Shown here one piece after another: positions 44,810 to 54,321 of a DNA stretch of 64,000 nucleotides. The stretch lies in the NCBI GenBank assembly GCA_910577885.1, contig CAJTNK010000002.1:1-64000 (forward strand). The letters run 5' to 3'. The notes beneath the pieces were generated by a model. The model saw only the letters and a list, made by a program, of their open reading frames with translations, was not told the origin of the DNA and made no database searches. The position numbers and the translations under genes were made by a program. How positions within the stretch are numbered: the first letter of the stretch is position 1; every line of letters begins with the position of its first letter. The DNA comes from an uncultured Rikenella sp. (GTDB lineage: Bacteria > Bacteroidota > Bacteroidia > Bacteroidales > Rikenellaceae).

Positions 44810-45001
44810 TTATTTCTTTGATTTGTGCGACCTGGCGGCTTCAACCTCTCGGATTTGTTTGCGGGCCAACATGGCCCGCACGGCGACATGTTCTTCCGGC
44901 AACTCGACGACGTCGCCCCGTTTCAGCGTGTAATCCTGGGTGCCGTTTTCGCCGTGGAGGCCGAATACCAAGACCGGCGCAAGTACTTCGTATGATCTCA
45001 T
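44810..45001 (-). CDS. Small phage protein
   Basis: A 63-residue basic protein (YTLKRGDVVELPEEHVAVRAMLARKQI) between the gp37-like gene and the sheath gene, overlapping the former by four bases. DUF2635-like small proteins occupy this position in Mu-like phages; the match is by size and place only. Confidence 0.55.
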   Translation of the reverse strand: MRSYEVLAPVLVFGLHGENGTQDYTLKRGDVVELPEEHVAVRAMLARKQIREVEAARSHKSKK

Positions 45002-45469
45002 GGTTCGTTGTTTTGAATCGTTATTCGTTTGATCCGTCCGACCGTTTCCGTCTCGTCCGGGTCGGCCTCGACCCGGTAGGTGTCGAACGAAAAGGTCAGG
45101 GCGTATTGCCAGTTATTCTGTATTCCGGCCACGTACCCAAACTGACTGAATGCGATCGGCGTAACGGCGTCCGGTAACTTGCGCCCCAAAAAGCCGCTCG
45201 CTTATCTTACCGTACAGGTCGAATATGCCCAGTCGTCCCCGACGGGTTTTCGCCCGGATGAAGACTTCGCATTGCAGGGTTTCCCGCTGGGCGGTCATCC
45301 CCATGTTCTCGGGTTCGCCGAAGTTGCCGCCATTGATAATGACATACAGCTGTGGCCGGGCCGTCGCACGCATCTCGACCAATGCCGCCTCGTGCGGCAG
45401 GACCGAAACCGAAACGCCCGGTATGGCCAGCAGGTTGACAATCGCGTCTTCGTATTGTTCGTAAGTCAT
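44998..45469 (-). pseudogene. Mu gp37-like tail terminator protein, frameshifted
   Basis: The first frame from the ATG at 45469 (MTYEQYEDAIVNLLAIPGVSV) reaches KISERLFG, and the second frame goes on GRKLPDAVTPIAFSQFGYVAGIQ... to ITIQNNEP. Dropping one G of GGGG (45184-45187) next to five T joins them into about 156 residues of a gp37-like (DUF1834) protein. Either a real inactivation or a one-base sequence error. Confidence 0.7.
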
Positions 45470-45822
45470 GCTTGCAGTTCGTCTACCGGTTCCAGATGGG
45501 CAACGAGCGTATTGCCGTCGAACCTCGTTTCGATGCTTTGCACCGAATATTTTACGCCGCGGATAATCAAGCACGCCTCTCCGCCGGAATCGACGACCTG
45601 TCGCAACCCGTCGAACGTCCCGGTGTAATACTCCGCCGTTGCCGTACTGGGCCGGTATTCATACCGTTCGGTGTCGCCGATCTGTACCGGCTCGGTCGGA
45701 TTCTTAAACAGGACTCGCCCCGGTATCTTTTTAGATTTTGACGCCGGCCAAACAGCGTCCTCACCGAGAAGGTTGGAAATCTGCGAAAACGTCTGCTCGG
45801 CCAGCTCGTCAAAATCACTCAT
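45466..45822 (-). CDS. Head-tail connector-like protein
   Basis: A 118-residue protein (FSQISNLLGEDAVWPASKSKKIPGRVLFKNP start region) with a mainly beta makeup. It overlaps the gp37-like start by four bases and lies after the decoration protein, where a head-tail joining protein is expected. The exact family is not certain. Confidence 0.6.
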   Translation of the reverse strand: MSDFDELAEQTFSQISNLLGEDAVWPASKSKKIPGRVLFKNPTEPVQIGDTERYEYRPSTATAEYYTGTFDGLRQVVDSGGEACLIIRGVKYSVQSIETRFDGNTLVAHLEPVDELQA

Positions 45823-45823
45823 C

Positions 45824-46156
45824 TCAGCTCCTCAGTTTTACCACAACAGTTGCGTCACCGGCTGCCGCCGCGGCCCATACGTAGCCAATGAACGTATTGC
45901 CGGTGTCGGTCCCGACAATCGTTTTGCCGGTCTCTTCGGAGACGTTCACGTACGCTTTCACGCCTTGCGCCAGCGCGCCGGATCCTTTCGGCAGCTCGTA
46001 CACGCCTTCGACGGCCAAAGCAATCGTATCGCCGGTTTTTCCACCCGTGACGGCCACGCCGGCCATGTCGCCGACAACCACGATTTCACCGCTTTCAACG
46101 GCCTCTTCCGTCAGGGTATAGTCAATGGTTTTACCCTCTTCGATCAAATTTCTCAT
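45824..46156 (-). CDS. Capsid decoration/cement protein (DUF2190 type)
   Basis: A 110-residue DUF2190-like protein (YTLTEEAVESGEIVVVGDMAGVAVT, KAYVNVSEETGKTIVG). It lies right behind the capsid gene. A related segment occurs inside the capsid fusion (residues about 196-240). Confidence 0.83.
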   Translation of the reverse strand: MRNLIEEGKTIDYTLTEEAVESGEIVVVGDMAGVAVTGGKTGDTIALAVEGVYELPKGSGALAQGVKAYVNVSEETGKTIVGTDTGNTFIGYVWAAAAAGDATVVVKLRS

Positions 46157-46228
46157 GTTTTTTCGTTGTTAGGTTGTGAAATGGAGCGGGGAGTTGTTCC
46201 CCGCTCGTTTCGTCCACGGTGGCCGGGG

Positions 46229-48352
46229 CTACTTCCCTCCTGCTGCCTTGACCATCCCGCGGTGGTCGATGGCCGACGCGCCGAAATCGCCGCGAACGGC
46301 ATATTTCATGGTGTCGGTATTGAAGTCCTCTTCGCTGTTGACCCGCAAGGCTTCGTTCCCCTCCAAGTAGGCGTAATACAGCGTATCCACGGCGTTCGGA
46401 TCAGCCGACAGATACCAGGCCTTCGGGTCAGTCAAGCGCGGTTCGACAATGATGTCGAACTCGTTGGCAAACACGTTGACGTCCGATACCTTGGCCGGAG
46501 TCGTCGCCGTTACCAGCTTCTTGGCCGTGGTTTCCAGCTCCGACGGTACGATCAGGTATTTCGGGAGTACCCGGATCGTCTTCCCGGCCATGTCTTTTTG
46601 TTTCGACAACAGCACTTTGGCCGCGGCAAGGCTATCTTCGCTCAATGCGCTGCCGGTTCCGGTAAGCAAGTTTCCGTGGTCGGCACAGAACATCGCCTTG
46701 CCGTCCGACATTCGGGCATTGTCAACGATCAGCCCCCACACCATATCGCCCCGCAAAATCCCCCAATCCCGAACGAAACTCGACGGAATGACATCGAACG
46801 CCGACAGATCGTCATTGATGAACGCTTGCCGGGTGAACATGATACCTTCGGCGTAACTTTCCACCCGGATGGTCGATTTGCTTTCTTTCAGGGTGGTGTA
46901 TTTGATTTCGCCGCCTTCGGGCACCTTCTTCATCCCGTTGGCCCCGCCGACCGTGTACAACCCTTTTTCCCGGAAATCGGAAACACTGGTCTGACGGGCG
47001 ATCTTGTCCCAGTATTCCGGTGCGAACTCATACGGTTCACGCAACATCCGATCAATGACCCCTTCAAACAGCAGCTGAAAATCTCCGGTACTTTGCGACC
47101 GTTTGAAGACCCGATCAGCCAAGGCCATCTTGTCCATCCCGCGGGTGTTGATCCCCTGTTCGGCAAGCAGTTCCTTTCCCAGTTCAACGAGCGTCATCCC
47201 GCGATATTCACGGGCACCCGCATCGAGGGAGAATTTGGCCGGGTAGATTCGGTGCAACAGAGCGTTCTGTACGGCGGTTCGCTTTTTCGTCATGGCATCC
47301 AAACCGACACTGGCCTCATGTGCCCCGTTCGGCTTAGGATTCCGCTTCGCGAGCTTTTCAATCACAGCCGCCCGGCATTGGTCGATTGTCCTCTTGCTGT
47401 GGAACAACTCGATGGCATACGAATCCGGCAACCCGGCGGCACGGGTTGCACGCGTGATGGCCGACATCCGACGGCGCGAGCCGCTGCGCGCGCCGTCGTC
47501 TTCCTTCTTATCTTCTTCTCTGTCGTTTTCGTCGCCCTCCTCTTCCTCTCTTTCCTCTTCGTCGTTTTCGACCTCCTCACCTTCGGCACCCGCATCGTGC
47601 CCTTCCTCTTCTTCGTTGGCGGGTGCCGGTTGCTCGATGATGGACACGGTGATTTCGTCCCCGACTTCACCGTCGGCCAGGGCGCCCCCCTCCACGCCGT
47701 CCACGGTGATGATGTCGCCCGCTTTCACCGCCTCGTCGGTAACGACATATTGGGTCGTTTGTCCGCGTTTTTTTGCTCGTTTACTCATAGTGGTTTGTTG
47801 TTTGTTGGAAATAATTTCGACCGCATGCGTCCGCTGACCTCCTCGGATTTCACTTTTGATGTCGGCTTGCACCGGGGCAAAGGATAGCTCGGTCGGCATC
47901 CAGTCGATCGCCCGATAGATGGGATTCTTACCGCCCGGCTGTTCGACGCGCTCGAACTTGAACACGTTGTAACCGACCGAAATATCTTTTACGATCCCGT
48001 CCGTGATGTCCTGGAACAGTTCGGCCACCTGCCCCCGCTGTGAGAATTTGATACGGGCGCACAATTCCCGCTTCTCGTTGATCCACACTTTCACCGTTCG
48101 ACCGAGTTGCGCGAACACAGACCAGGTATTATGACAGTCCATCACCGGCAGTCCACGGTTGGCGCGCTCCATCCGGATCGCCCCGGCCTCGCAAACTAAT
48201 ACCTCGTCGTAATCCTCCTCCCAGCCGAACCGCGGCACGGGGGTTTCGGTGGCAAATACGACGTCGACTTCCCGCGCCTCCGTATCGAGCGACGCCGGTT
48301 GAACGAGTGCCCGGCCATACTGGGTGGATGCTGTTCTTTTCTGCTTAGCCAT
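46229..48352 (-). CDS. Prohead protease - major capsid protein fusion
   Basis: A 707-residue protein. Residues 20-170 are an S78-like prohead protease (His in DCHN near 73, Ser in KDISVGY near 125). About 196-240 resembles the DUF2190 decoration fold (TDEAVKAGDIITVDG). About 245-287 is an extremely acidic linker; about 330-707 is a Mu-like major capsid domain (EYWDKIARQTSVSDFREKG, RVLPKYLIVPSELE). Protease-capsid fusions are known in RefSeq, and cleavage probably frees the capsid subunit. Confidence 0.88.
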   Translation of the reverse strand: MAKQKRTASTQYGRALVQPASLDTEAREVDVVFATETPVPRFGWEEDYDEVLVCEAGAIRMERANRGLPVMDCHNTWSVFAQLGRTVKVWINEKRELCARIKFSQRGQVAELFQDITDGIVKDISVGYNVFKFERVEQPGGKNPIYRAIDWMPTELSFAPVQADIKSEIRGGQRTHAVEIISNKQQTTMSKRAKKRGQTTQYVVTDEAVKAGDIITVDGVEGGALADGEVGDEITVSIIEQPAPANEEEEGHDAGAEGEEVENDEEEREEEEGDENDREEDKKEDDGARSGSRRRMSAITRATRAAGLPDSYAIELFHSKRTIDQCRAAVIEKLAKRNPKPNGAHEASVGLDAMTKKRTAVQNALLHRIYPAKFSLDAGAREYRGMTLVELGKELLAEQGINTRGMDKMALADRVFKRSQSTGDFQLLFEGVIDRMLREPYEFAPEYWDKIARQTSVSDFREKGLYTVGGANGMKKVPEGGEIKYTTLKESKSTIRVESYAEGIMFTRQAFINDDLSAFDVIPSSFVRDWGILRGDMVWGLIVDNARMSDGKAMFCADHGNLLTGTGSALSEDSLAAAKVLLSKQKDMAGKTIRVLPKYLIVPSELETTAKKLVTATTPAKVSDVNVFANEFDIIVEPRLTDPKAWYLSADPNAVDTLYYAYLEGNEALRVNSEEDFNTDTMKYAVRGDFGASAIDHRGMVKAAGGK

Positions 48353-49721
48353 TTTGTGGTGGATTATCTACAAATACATTCAGACTATCTACGGTAATGT
48401 CCATTTCCCGCAGTCGTTGGACATCCTGCTGGTACTCTTTGAAAAACTCGTCCGGTTCGCGCCCCATTTCGCGGATCACTTCGCTAATCGTGGCCAACCC
48501 GGCCTTGATCCGTTTGACTTGCGCGTCCGTCTCTTTGGTCGGGTCCAGCTGCTGTACGCGCGGGGCCGTCCAATCGGCACGAATAGGTTTCGTAATCTTG
48601 CCTGCGATTAGGCAGGCTTTCAAAAACCAGTTCCAAACCGGCGCGCACAACTGCGGTACGATCATGTTGTATTGCCAGCTTCGGAAGTTGGCGGTTACAT
48701 CGATCTTGGCCATCCGACCGGAGGTGAAATTGACCCGGCTGTAGTCCATTGTCAGCATCTCATACGTGATACCGTACGCGGCGGCAATCCCCTGTAATAT
48801 GCGGCTGGAATAGGGGTCGTAATCGCCGACAGCCGGAGGGTTGGCAAATTCGACCTTTTCGACGTCGCTCAGGTGTTCGATGATCCCCGGCTCCAAAGCC
48901 TCGTAAGGCTCGGTGTCCGTATCTTCCGACCCCAGCACGAACGCGGCGAAACAAGCGGCGATCTTCTGTTTGACCAACTGGGCATCTTCGTAATCGCTGA
49001 AATCCCCCGTTTTCATGAAAGCGGCCACCCCGAACGGAACGCCCCGGCACTGTCCGGGCCTAAGAATCTCGAAAGCATGGGCCACGTCCGCTTTCTCCAC
49101 GAATTGACTTTCGCAGCGGGTGCCGAAAAAGACGCCGTCGCCGGGGTGGTAATCGAAAACCCAATACCCAAGCACTTGGCCCTCCCGGTTGTATTGTACG
49201 CCCAGGCGCACAATCCCCCGGTCGTTAATCCCGTCCCGTGTATGGTCCAGTTGGTCGCCCTCCAGGATTTGGAGTTTGATCGGGAGCGGGCAATCTTCAT
49301 CCGGCATCACCCATCGACGCACGATCAGCACGTCGCCCCCTTCGGCAATGGTTCGCATGGCCAGTTCCTGCAACCCGTAGAAATTCAATTTGCCGTACCA
49401 GTCGCAAGCCGTGCTTTCCGCCCAGTCGTGCCAGATGTCTTTGATGTGGCGTATTTTGTCCAGATCACCAATCGGTGCGGGCTGGATACCCTCACCGATG
49501 GTGTGGCGGGCAATGACTTCGATGGCGCGTTTGGACCATCCGTTGTTTCGCACCAAGTGCCGCGACCGGTCCCGCAGCGTTACCAACGCTCCCGAAATCT
49601 CGCGATTGGCTCCGGTCGAACCGGCCAGCCGGAACGACTTGCCCCGGCGGCTTTTATCGGCGGCCTCATACGCGCGTCGCTTGGGCCGACTCCGTTTTAT
49701 GTCCAACCCAAAGACTTTCAT
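48345..49721 (-). CDS. Phage portal protein, lambda family
   Basis: A 458-residue lambda-type portal (RRAYEAADKSRRGKSF, RDRSRHLVRNNGWSKRAIEVI near 50-70, GRMAKIDVTANFRSWQ near 345). It forms the DNA entry ring. It overlaps the fusion gene by eight bases and the gpW-like gene by four. Confidence 0.94.
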   Translation of the reverse strand: MKVFGLDIKRSRPKRRAYEAADKSRRGKSFRLAGSTGANREISGALVTLRDRSRHLVRNNGWSKRAIEVIARHTIGEGIQPAPIGDLDKIRHIKDIWHDWAESTACDWYGKLNFYGLQELAMRTIAEGGDVLIVRRWVMPDEDCPLPIKLQILEGDQLDHTRDGINDRGIVRLGVQYNREGQVLGYWVFDYHPGDGVFFGTRCESQFVEKADVAHAFEILRPGQCRGVPFGVAAFMKTGDFSDYEDAQLVKQKIAACFAAFVLGSEDTDTEPYEALEPGIIEHLSDVEKVEFANPPAVGDYDPYSSRILQGIAAAYGITYEMLTMDYSRVNFTSGRMAKIDVTANFRSWQYNMIVPQLCAPVWNWFLKACLIAGKITKPIRADWTAPRVQQLDPTKETDAQVKRIKAGLATISEVIREMGREPDEFFKEYQQDVQRLREMDITVDSLNVFVDNPPQNG

Positions 49722-49930
49722 TTTTTCGGGAAATAACCGCGATCGACCACCGCAAGCCGCCGCCGGTGCGTCGTACGTTCCGGAAACAATTCCGCCTCCA
49801 TGATTCGCAAGGCTTCCTTCATGTCGGCAATAGAGCGATAGTTAACGGTTTTATCTCCGTACGTGACGGATTGGACGCCGCTAACTATGGCTCTTTTGAG
49901 TGTTTCGTATTGTTCGACAGTGAATGCCAT
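49718..49930 (-). CDS. gpW-like head completion protein
   Basis: A 70-residue protein with YETLKRAIVSGVQSVTYGDKTVNYRSIADM, the lambda gpW pattern. ATG at 49930. Lies between large terminase and portal, as in lambda. Confidence 0.88.
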   Translation of the reverse strand: MAFTVEQYETLKRAIVSGVQSVTYGDKTVNYRSIADMKEALRIMEAELFPERTTHRRRLAVVDRGYFPKK

Positions 49931-49961
49931 TAGCGCATGTTTTGACGCTAATGTAGAGACC

Positions 49962-50009
49962 TCGCAAGTATCTAACAATCAACTTGCGAAAACGTGGAAA
50001 GAACTTTCC
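49962..50009. promoter_or_regulatory. Paired inverted repeats before gpW-like gene
   Basis: TCGCAAGT (49962-49969) and ACTTGCGA (49982-49989) form an 8-bp inverted repeat with a 12-base spacer; beside it is GGAAAG-AA-CTTTCC (49996-50009). They fill the largest gap between the packaging genes (49931-50034). A regulator site or RNA hairpin is possible. Confidence 0.4.
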
Positions 50010-50034
50010 AAGAAACGGGAAAATATGGAAAGTT

Positions 50035-51897
50035 TTATCTATCCCAAAAACTGCTGCGACGTCGTTTCCGTTCGCCTTTGGGCTTGGCCGATTTGCTCGG
50101 TTCTGCCTTGGTGGATAATCCGCCCAGGGCGGCCAGCTTTTCGGGCGACAAACGGTCCAAGCCGAGAATCGTTGCCGCGGCACGCGCGTATATCCGGCAG
50201 TCCAGCGGCTCGTTGCGCTCGTATTTCTTAACCCATACGGTATGGCGATAGCCGCGCACGATTTTGACGACCTGCTCTTCGGCGGTCAGGCCGCGGAAAT
50301 AGTGTTCGTCGTACTCCGGGAAATGGCAGTAACCCGGCGGCGGGTTCCCGTCGCTGTCTTTTTCGAGCCGCAAATCCGAATATAATTCGCCTTTGAGGAG
50401 CGACACCCCGATGTTCCAGAGCTTCGTTTTTCCGACACGCTTCCCGGCTTTGGTCACATCGACGGACTTGGGCGGCATGACCGCCATTTTCTGCCCGTCC
50501 TGTCCCTTGGTCGGAATGACACGAGAACCGGAGAACCGACGGCAAAAAGTATAAACGTGCGTCGTGTTGTACCCGCTGTCCACGGCCATCAGTTGCATCG
50601 GCAGTTCCGCACCGTCCCGACGCTCCCACCGTTCGCCCACCACTTCGGCCAACTCGTCCCACACTTTTTTACCTGCCGTGTCGCCATCGATCACGCGGTA
50701 GTCGATGGAGTAGGAACGTTTGTCGGCACACCATCCCACAATCTCCAGCTCCAGCCGGTCGCGCTGGACGTCCACGCCCGCCGTGATGAAACAAACATCG
50801 TCCGGAACGCTGTTCGTCCGGTAGCTTTCCCGCCGGTTGTACAAATTCTTGAACGGCGGTGCCTCGCCCCGCTCTGCCCACGTTTCGCCCAGGGTCGTGT
50901 TGACAAACACTTTCAGCCGGGATTGATTGTCTTTCGCCTTGACGAAGTCGGCGGCGATTTCGCCCCATGACTGCCACCCGAACGGAGAATACAGGGAATT
51001 GAGGTGGAACCCGATCGTATCCGGATTGGATTTTTCGGGTTTGCTGGCCACCCACTCGCCGTGCGCGAACATTTCGACCTTGTGCCGCTCTTCGATCCGC
51101 GCGCCGCAATGGACACACTCATAACGGGCCGTTTCCGGACGCCCATCGTCCCACTTCAACTGCGAGAAAGTCAGCGGCTGCATCCCGCCGCAATACGGAC
51201 ACGGGACATGGTAGTAGTTTTGATCCGTTTCCAGGAACTCGCTTTCGATGACAGACAGCCCGCTAATGGTCGGAGTGCTGACGATATAGATTTTCTTGTT
51301 CGGGAACGTGCGGGTACGGGCGATGGCCAGTTCGATCGGCGACCCTTCGCCATCCAAATCCTGCGGATACGCATCGACTTCGTCCAGGATCAGGAAACGA
51401 ATCGGTACGGACCGTAGCCCGGCGGCACTGTTTGCGCCGGCGAACAGCAAAACCCCGCCGTCGAAACTCTTTTGCATGATGGTGTTGTTGCTGTCCCTAC
51501 TCTTGTTCACCGCCACGCGGGCTTTTACCTCCGGGCACATTTCGATAAGGGGATCGATACGGCCTTTGGATAACCGTTTGACCATCTCTTCCGTGGGTTG
51601 AACGAACATAGCTGGGGCCGGCGATATGTGCATGACGTAGCCGATGAAATTTGTTCCGCTTTCGGTTGCCCCGACTTGTGCCCCCTTCATGAAAACCACC
51701 TTCTTGTACGGCTCGTGAATGCTCAGACACTCCATGATTCGCCGTAGGTACGGAGTCCGGTCGGTACGATACCGCCCCGGCTCTGCCGACGACATGGGGG
51801 ACAGGTATCGGTACCGGTCGGCCCATTCCGCAACCGAGATGCGCGGAACCGGACGTAGTCCCTGAAAAAATCTGCCTATGCTCGTGTAATCACTCAT
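50035..51897 (-). CDS. Terminase large subunit, GpA family
   Basis: A 620-residue DNA-packaging ATPase/nuclease. Walker A-like KGAQVGATES at 71-80, Walker B LILDEVD near 169-175, a zinc-ribbon-like CPYCGG...CVHCG near 233-260 and nuclease Asp in AGVDVQRDRLELEIVGW. Overlaps small subunit by four bases. Confidence 0.95.
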   Translation of the reverse strand: MSDYTSIGRFFQGLRPVPRISVAEWADRYRYLSPMSSAEPGRYRTDRTPYLRRIMECLSIHEPYKKVVFMKGAQVGATESGTNFIGYVMHISPAPAMFVQPTEEMVKRLSKGRIDPLIEMCPEVKARVAVNKSRDSNNTIMQKSFDGGVLLFAGANSAAGLRSVPIRFLILDEVDAYPQDLDGEGSPIELAIARTRTFPNKKIYIVSTPTISGLSVIESEFLETDQNYYHVPCPYCGGMQPLTFSQLKWDDGRPETARYECVHCGARIEERHKVEMFAHGEWVASKPEKSNPDTIGFHLNSLYSPFGWQSWGEIAADFVKAKDNQSRLKVFVNTTLGETWAERGEAPPFKNLYNRRESYRTNSVPDDVCFITAGVDVQRDRLELEIVGWCADKRSYSIDYRVIDGDTAGKKVWDELAEVVGERWERRDGAELPMQLMAVDSGYNTTHVYTFCRRFSGSRVIPTKGQDGQKMAVMPPKSVDVTKAGKRVGKTKLWNIGVSLLKGELYSDLRLEKDSDGNPPPGYCHFPEYDEHYFRGLTAEEQVVKIVRGYRHTVWVKKYERNEPLDCRIYARAAATILGLDRLSPEKLAALGGLSTKAEPSKSAKPKGERKRRRSSFWDR

Positions 51898-52496
51898 TTC
51901 TCCAGTCGTGCGCCGATGTCGGCCAGCTTCTCCAGCTCGTCCGCAATGGCGTTGTAGATGATGCCATGCGCTTTATTGCGGTTCGCAGCTTCCGCAATCA
52001 CTTGGTCGATGATCCGATCCGGGATGACCAGCAGGGCGTTTCGTATCTCTTGTGCCGCGGCGAATAGTTCGGCATCTATGGTTGCTTTCTCAACAAGCGA
52101 TCCTTCTTTTTCCGCCAACTCCAGTTCGGCCAAACGCGCCTTGGCGATCTTCTCTTGTAGCTGAGCGTCTTCATAGGTCAAGGTTATCGCCGGATTTTCG
52201 ACGTGTTTCTGTTCGGGGGTAATAAAAGCACTGTCGAAAGTTTTGATGTACCCCGCCAAAGTGAGGCGGATTTTACGGGATGTCGGATGCGCGGCATTCA
52301 TGGAGCAGTACCACGTTTTGGCCGCCTCGTGCGGGTCGAGATAGTACGGGGATGTCGCAGCGGTTCCGACACGGGCGGCAACCTGTTCCGGGATATGTCC
52401 GCGTTTGATGGCCGCAGCGATGGTCTTTGAACTTATGCCGGTCAGCTCCTCGAAATCCGATATTTTAACCCATCCCTTGGGTGCTCTCTTTTTCAT
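51894..52496 (-). CDS. Terminase small subunit (Nu1-like)
   Basis: A 200-residue protein with an N-terminal winged helix-turn-helix (ISDFEELTGISSKTIAAAIKRGHIP) and a helical C-terminal half, as in lambda Nu1. Directly upstream of the GpA-type large subunit. Confidence 0.85.
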   Translation of the reverse strand: MKKRAPKGWVKISDFEELTGISSKTIAAAIKRGHIPEQVAARVGTAATSPYYLDPHEAAKTWYCSMNAAHPTSRKIRLTLAGYIKTFDSAFITPEQKHVENPAITLTYEDAQLQEKIAKARLAELELAEKEGSLVEKATIDAELFAAAQEIRNALLVIPDRIIDQVIAEAANRNKAHGIIYNAIADELEKLADIGARLEK

Positions 52497-52609
52497 CCTC
52501 CGAACGCTTTCTGCTTCCTATGATAATTTTTCCCGCTAACTAACCGAAAACCGCGGTGCCGACTACCCCCGATGCGGATCGCCGGAAAGAACCTACAAAA
52601 ATTCGCTGC

Positions 52610-53227
52610 TCAACGATTTTGCGCGGCGATTTTAGCGACCCTATCGGTCAATATCCCGCGCACTCGTGCGGTTACTTCGTTCCCCATATACTGTTGAACA
52701 TCCTGTGCGACCTCTTCGTTTACACCCATCGTGAAAGGCGATGCGGTGAATAGCTCCGTTATCCGAACCTTGCCTTTGTCGGTCTTTTCGCGCCCCGGGA
52801 CAAAACCGACACGTTTCACATATCGGCCCCGGCTGAACACTCCCATGTGGCCGTTCGACATCGTTGCAATGAAAGCATGTCGAATGGCGACGGTCTTTCC
52901 TTTGTGGATGGCTACCGAGATAGAAGAACCGGTTTGTTTGGGCTTGAACGCGAATACCGGCAAACGACTTTCGTTGATTTTAATACCTCCCCACAATGTA
53001 GTACTGTTGGCTTTGGGCGATACAACAGCGACACGGGACAGGTATTTCTGCTTTATGTTGTACGCAGCCTTCACACGCTTATTTATCCGCGGAATCGATC
53101 GAGACAAGGCACTATTGATACCTTGCGCCGTTGCGCGTAATATTTCGTTCGGGGAAAGACTGTTGCGAAATTCCCGCTGGATGCGTTCGATCTCGCCCCG
53201 CTTTTCTTGGGTAAATTCAATCTTCAT
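52610..53227 (-). CDS. GpZ-like phage minor tail protein
   Basis: A 205-residue protein with basic N-terminus (RINKRVKAAYNIKQKYLSRVAVVSP near 50-70), and SISVAIHKGKTVAIRHAFIATM; this fits the prophage minor tail protein Z family. Its place before the terminase is unusual for lambda but common in Mu/P2-like Bacteroidota phages. Confidence 0.75.
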   Translation of the reverse strand: MKIEFTQEKRGEIERIQREFRNSLSPNEILRATAQGINSALSRSIPRINKRVKAAYNIKQKYLSRVAVVSPKANSTTLWGGIKINESRLPVFAFKPKQTGSSISVAIHKGKTVAIRHAFIATMSNGHMGVFSRGRYVKRVGFVPGREKTDKGKVRITELFTASPFTMGVNEEVAQDVQQYMGNEVTARVRGILTDRVAKIAAQNR

Positions 53228-53439
53228 CGGTTATCTGCTGTCTTTTCTTGTTCCATGGCCGTCAGTTGTTGTTCGATCTTGATGTAGGCTTCGACGGCCT
53301 TAGGGGTGCGTTTCTTAAGAAATTCAAACCAGCGGCGCGAAACACCGGCTTTGCGGCATAAGCTGGCAATGGAGATTCCGAGGGCGTTGGCCCGGCGTGT
53401 GATCTGTTGCGCCAATTCGTTCGGGGTTGGTTCTGCCAT
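53224..53439 (-). CDS. Small HTH protein
   Basis: A 71-residue protein from ATG 53439 (MAEPTPNELAQQI; an ATG at 53466 is an alternative). NALGISIASLCRKAGVSRRWFEFLKK is a helix-turn-helix, the rest helical. Probably a DNA-binding regulator just before the late genes. Confidence 0.65.
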   Translation of the reverse strand: MAEPTPNELAQQITRRANALGISIASLCRKAGVSRRWFEFLKKRTPKAVEAYIKIEQQLTAMEQEKTADNR

Positions 53440-53452
53440 ATTGTACGGGGGA

Positions 53453-53980
53453 TTACTTCGTTCCATAATTGGCCGCCACATAACGCAGCATAAATCGTTT
53501 GACTGTTCGCAACCATTCCCGGCGACTGGAACCCGCGCCGCTCAGATACGAATCTTTTGCATATTTGCCGCCTCGTTCGGCGTGTGCCCGATATTCCCGG
53601 ATTTCACCGGTCAGGCACACACGTAACAGATAGCACCAATCCCATTCAAAGCATAGCGACAGTTTGTCGGCATAACAAAGCCGCGACGGCGCGACACCGT
53701 CTTTGCGGGCATAATACCGGGAATGGTAGCGGGTGAAATCGCCCCATGCCGGCCCGAACAATCGGGCCATGATCCGCGCGCCGGCCTCAACGTGCGTTTC
53801 CCCTTCCGGACCGTCCATATTGGTTTTCCCCCAATATCCCCAGTCATGTACGATGAATGCCATCCATAGCCGCGGGTCTGTCGGAAAGCCATAGAGCCGC
53901 CACCATGCCGCGGCTACCAACAGGGGGTGAATGAATAGGCAGTGCGCCCCGAACAAGAGACTTTTGGTACCGATTTTCAT
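53453..53980 (-). CDS. HD-like phage protein
   Basis: A 175-residue protein starting MKIGTKSLLFGAHCLFIHPLLV. HxxL..., FIVHDWGYWGKTNMDGPEGETH, then HSRYYAR and CYADKLS are arranged like an HD-domain phosphohydrolase metal site (H, HD, H, D). Phage HD proteins may hydrolyse nucleotides; activity here is unproven. Start overlaps previous stop by one base. Confidence 0.6.
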   Translation of the reverse strand: MKIGTKSLLFGAHCLFIHPLLVAAAWWRLYGFPTDPRLWMAFIVHDWGYWGKTNMDGPEGETHVEAGARIMARLFGPAWGDFTRYHSRYYARKDGVAPSRLCYADKLSLCFEWDWCYLLRVCLTGEIREYRAHAERGGKYAKDSYLSGAGSSRREWLRTVKRFMLRYVAANYGTK

Positions 53981-54321
53981 TATTCGTTCAGTTTTTGGAC
54001 AAATTGATTCAGGCGGGCGCAACCCTCGCAGTTTGGCTGACATCCGCCGTCCTGGAAGTGACACATTTGTTTGAAAGCCTCAACCGCCTTGGCCTGGCAA
54101 TCGTTTACGAGGGCAAGATAGCGTTTTCGCTTGTTACAGACATCCGCAAACCGGCAATCATACTTGCCGCTGGTCCAGTCTCGCAAAAGATAAGTGCGAC
54201 ACTCCTTGCAATATTTGTGTATGTGGGGTTTTGTTTTCACTGTTCGGTTTGTTTCGTTTGTTTCCAGTTCTGCAATCCGTTTTTCCAACTTTCGATCTTC
54301 TTTCTTCTTCGTTTCGCTCAA
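53980..54321 (-). CDS. Cys-rich phage protein
   Basis: A 113-residue protein from a TTG start with coiled-coil N-terminus (KKEDRKLEKRIAELE) and nine Cys in the rest (CKEC, CRFADVC, CHFQDGGCQPNCEGC), probably binding zinc. It overlaps a different frame that encodes a zinc-ribbon, so the real start is uncertain. Confidence 0.6.
   Translation of the reverse strand: MSETKKKEDRKLEKRIAELETNETNRTVKTKPHIHKYCKECRTYLLRDWTSGKYDCRFADVCNKRKRYLALVNDCQAKAVEAFKQMCHFQDGGCQPNCEGCARLNQFVQKLNE

Noticed and set aside
45671..47887. 738-codon plus-strand frame
   Set aside because: Opposite the capsid fusion; no recognisable domain.
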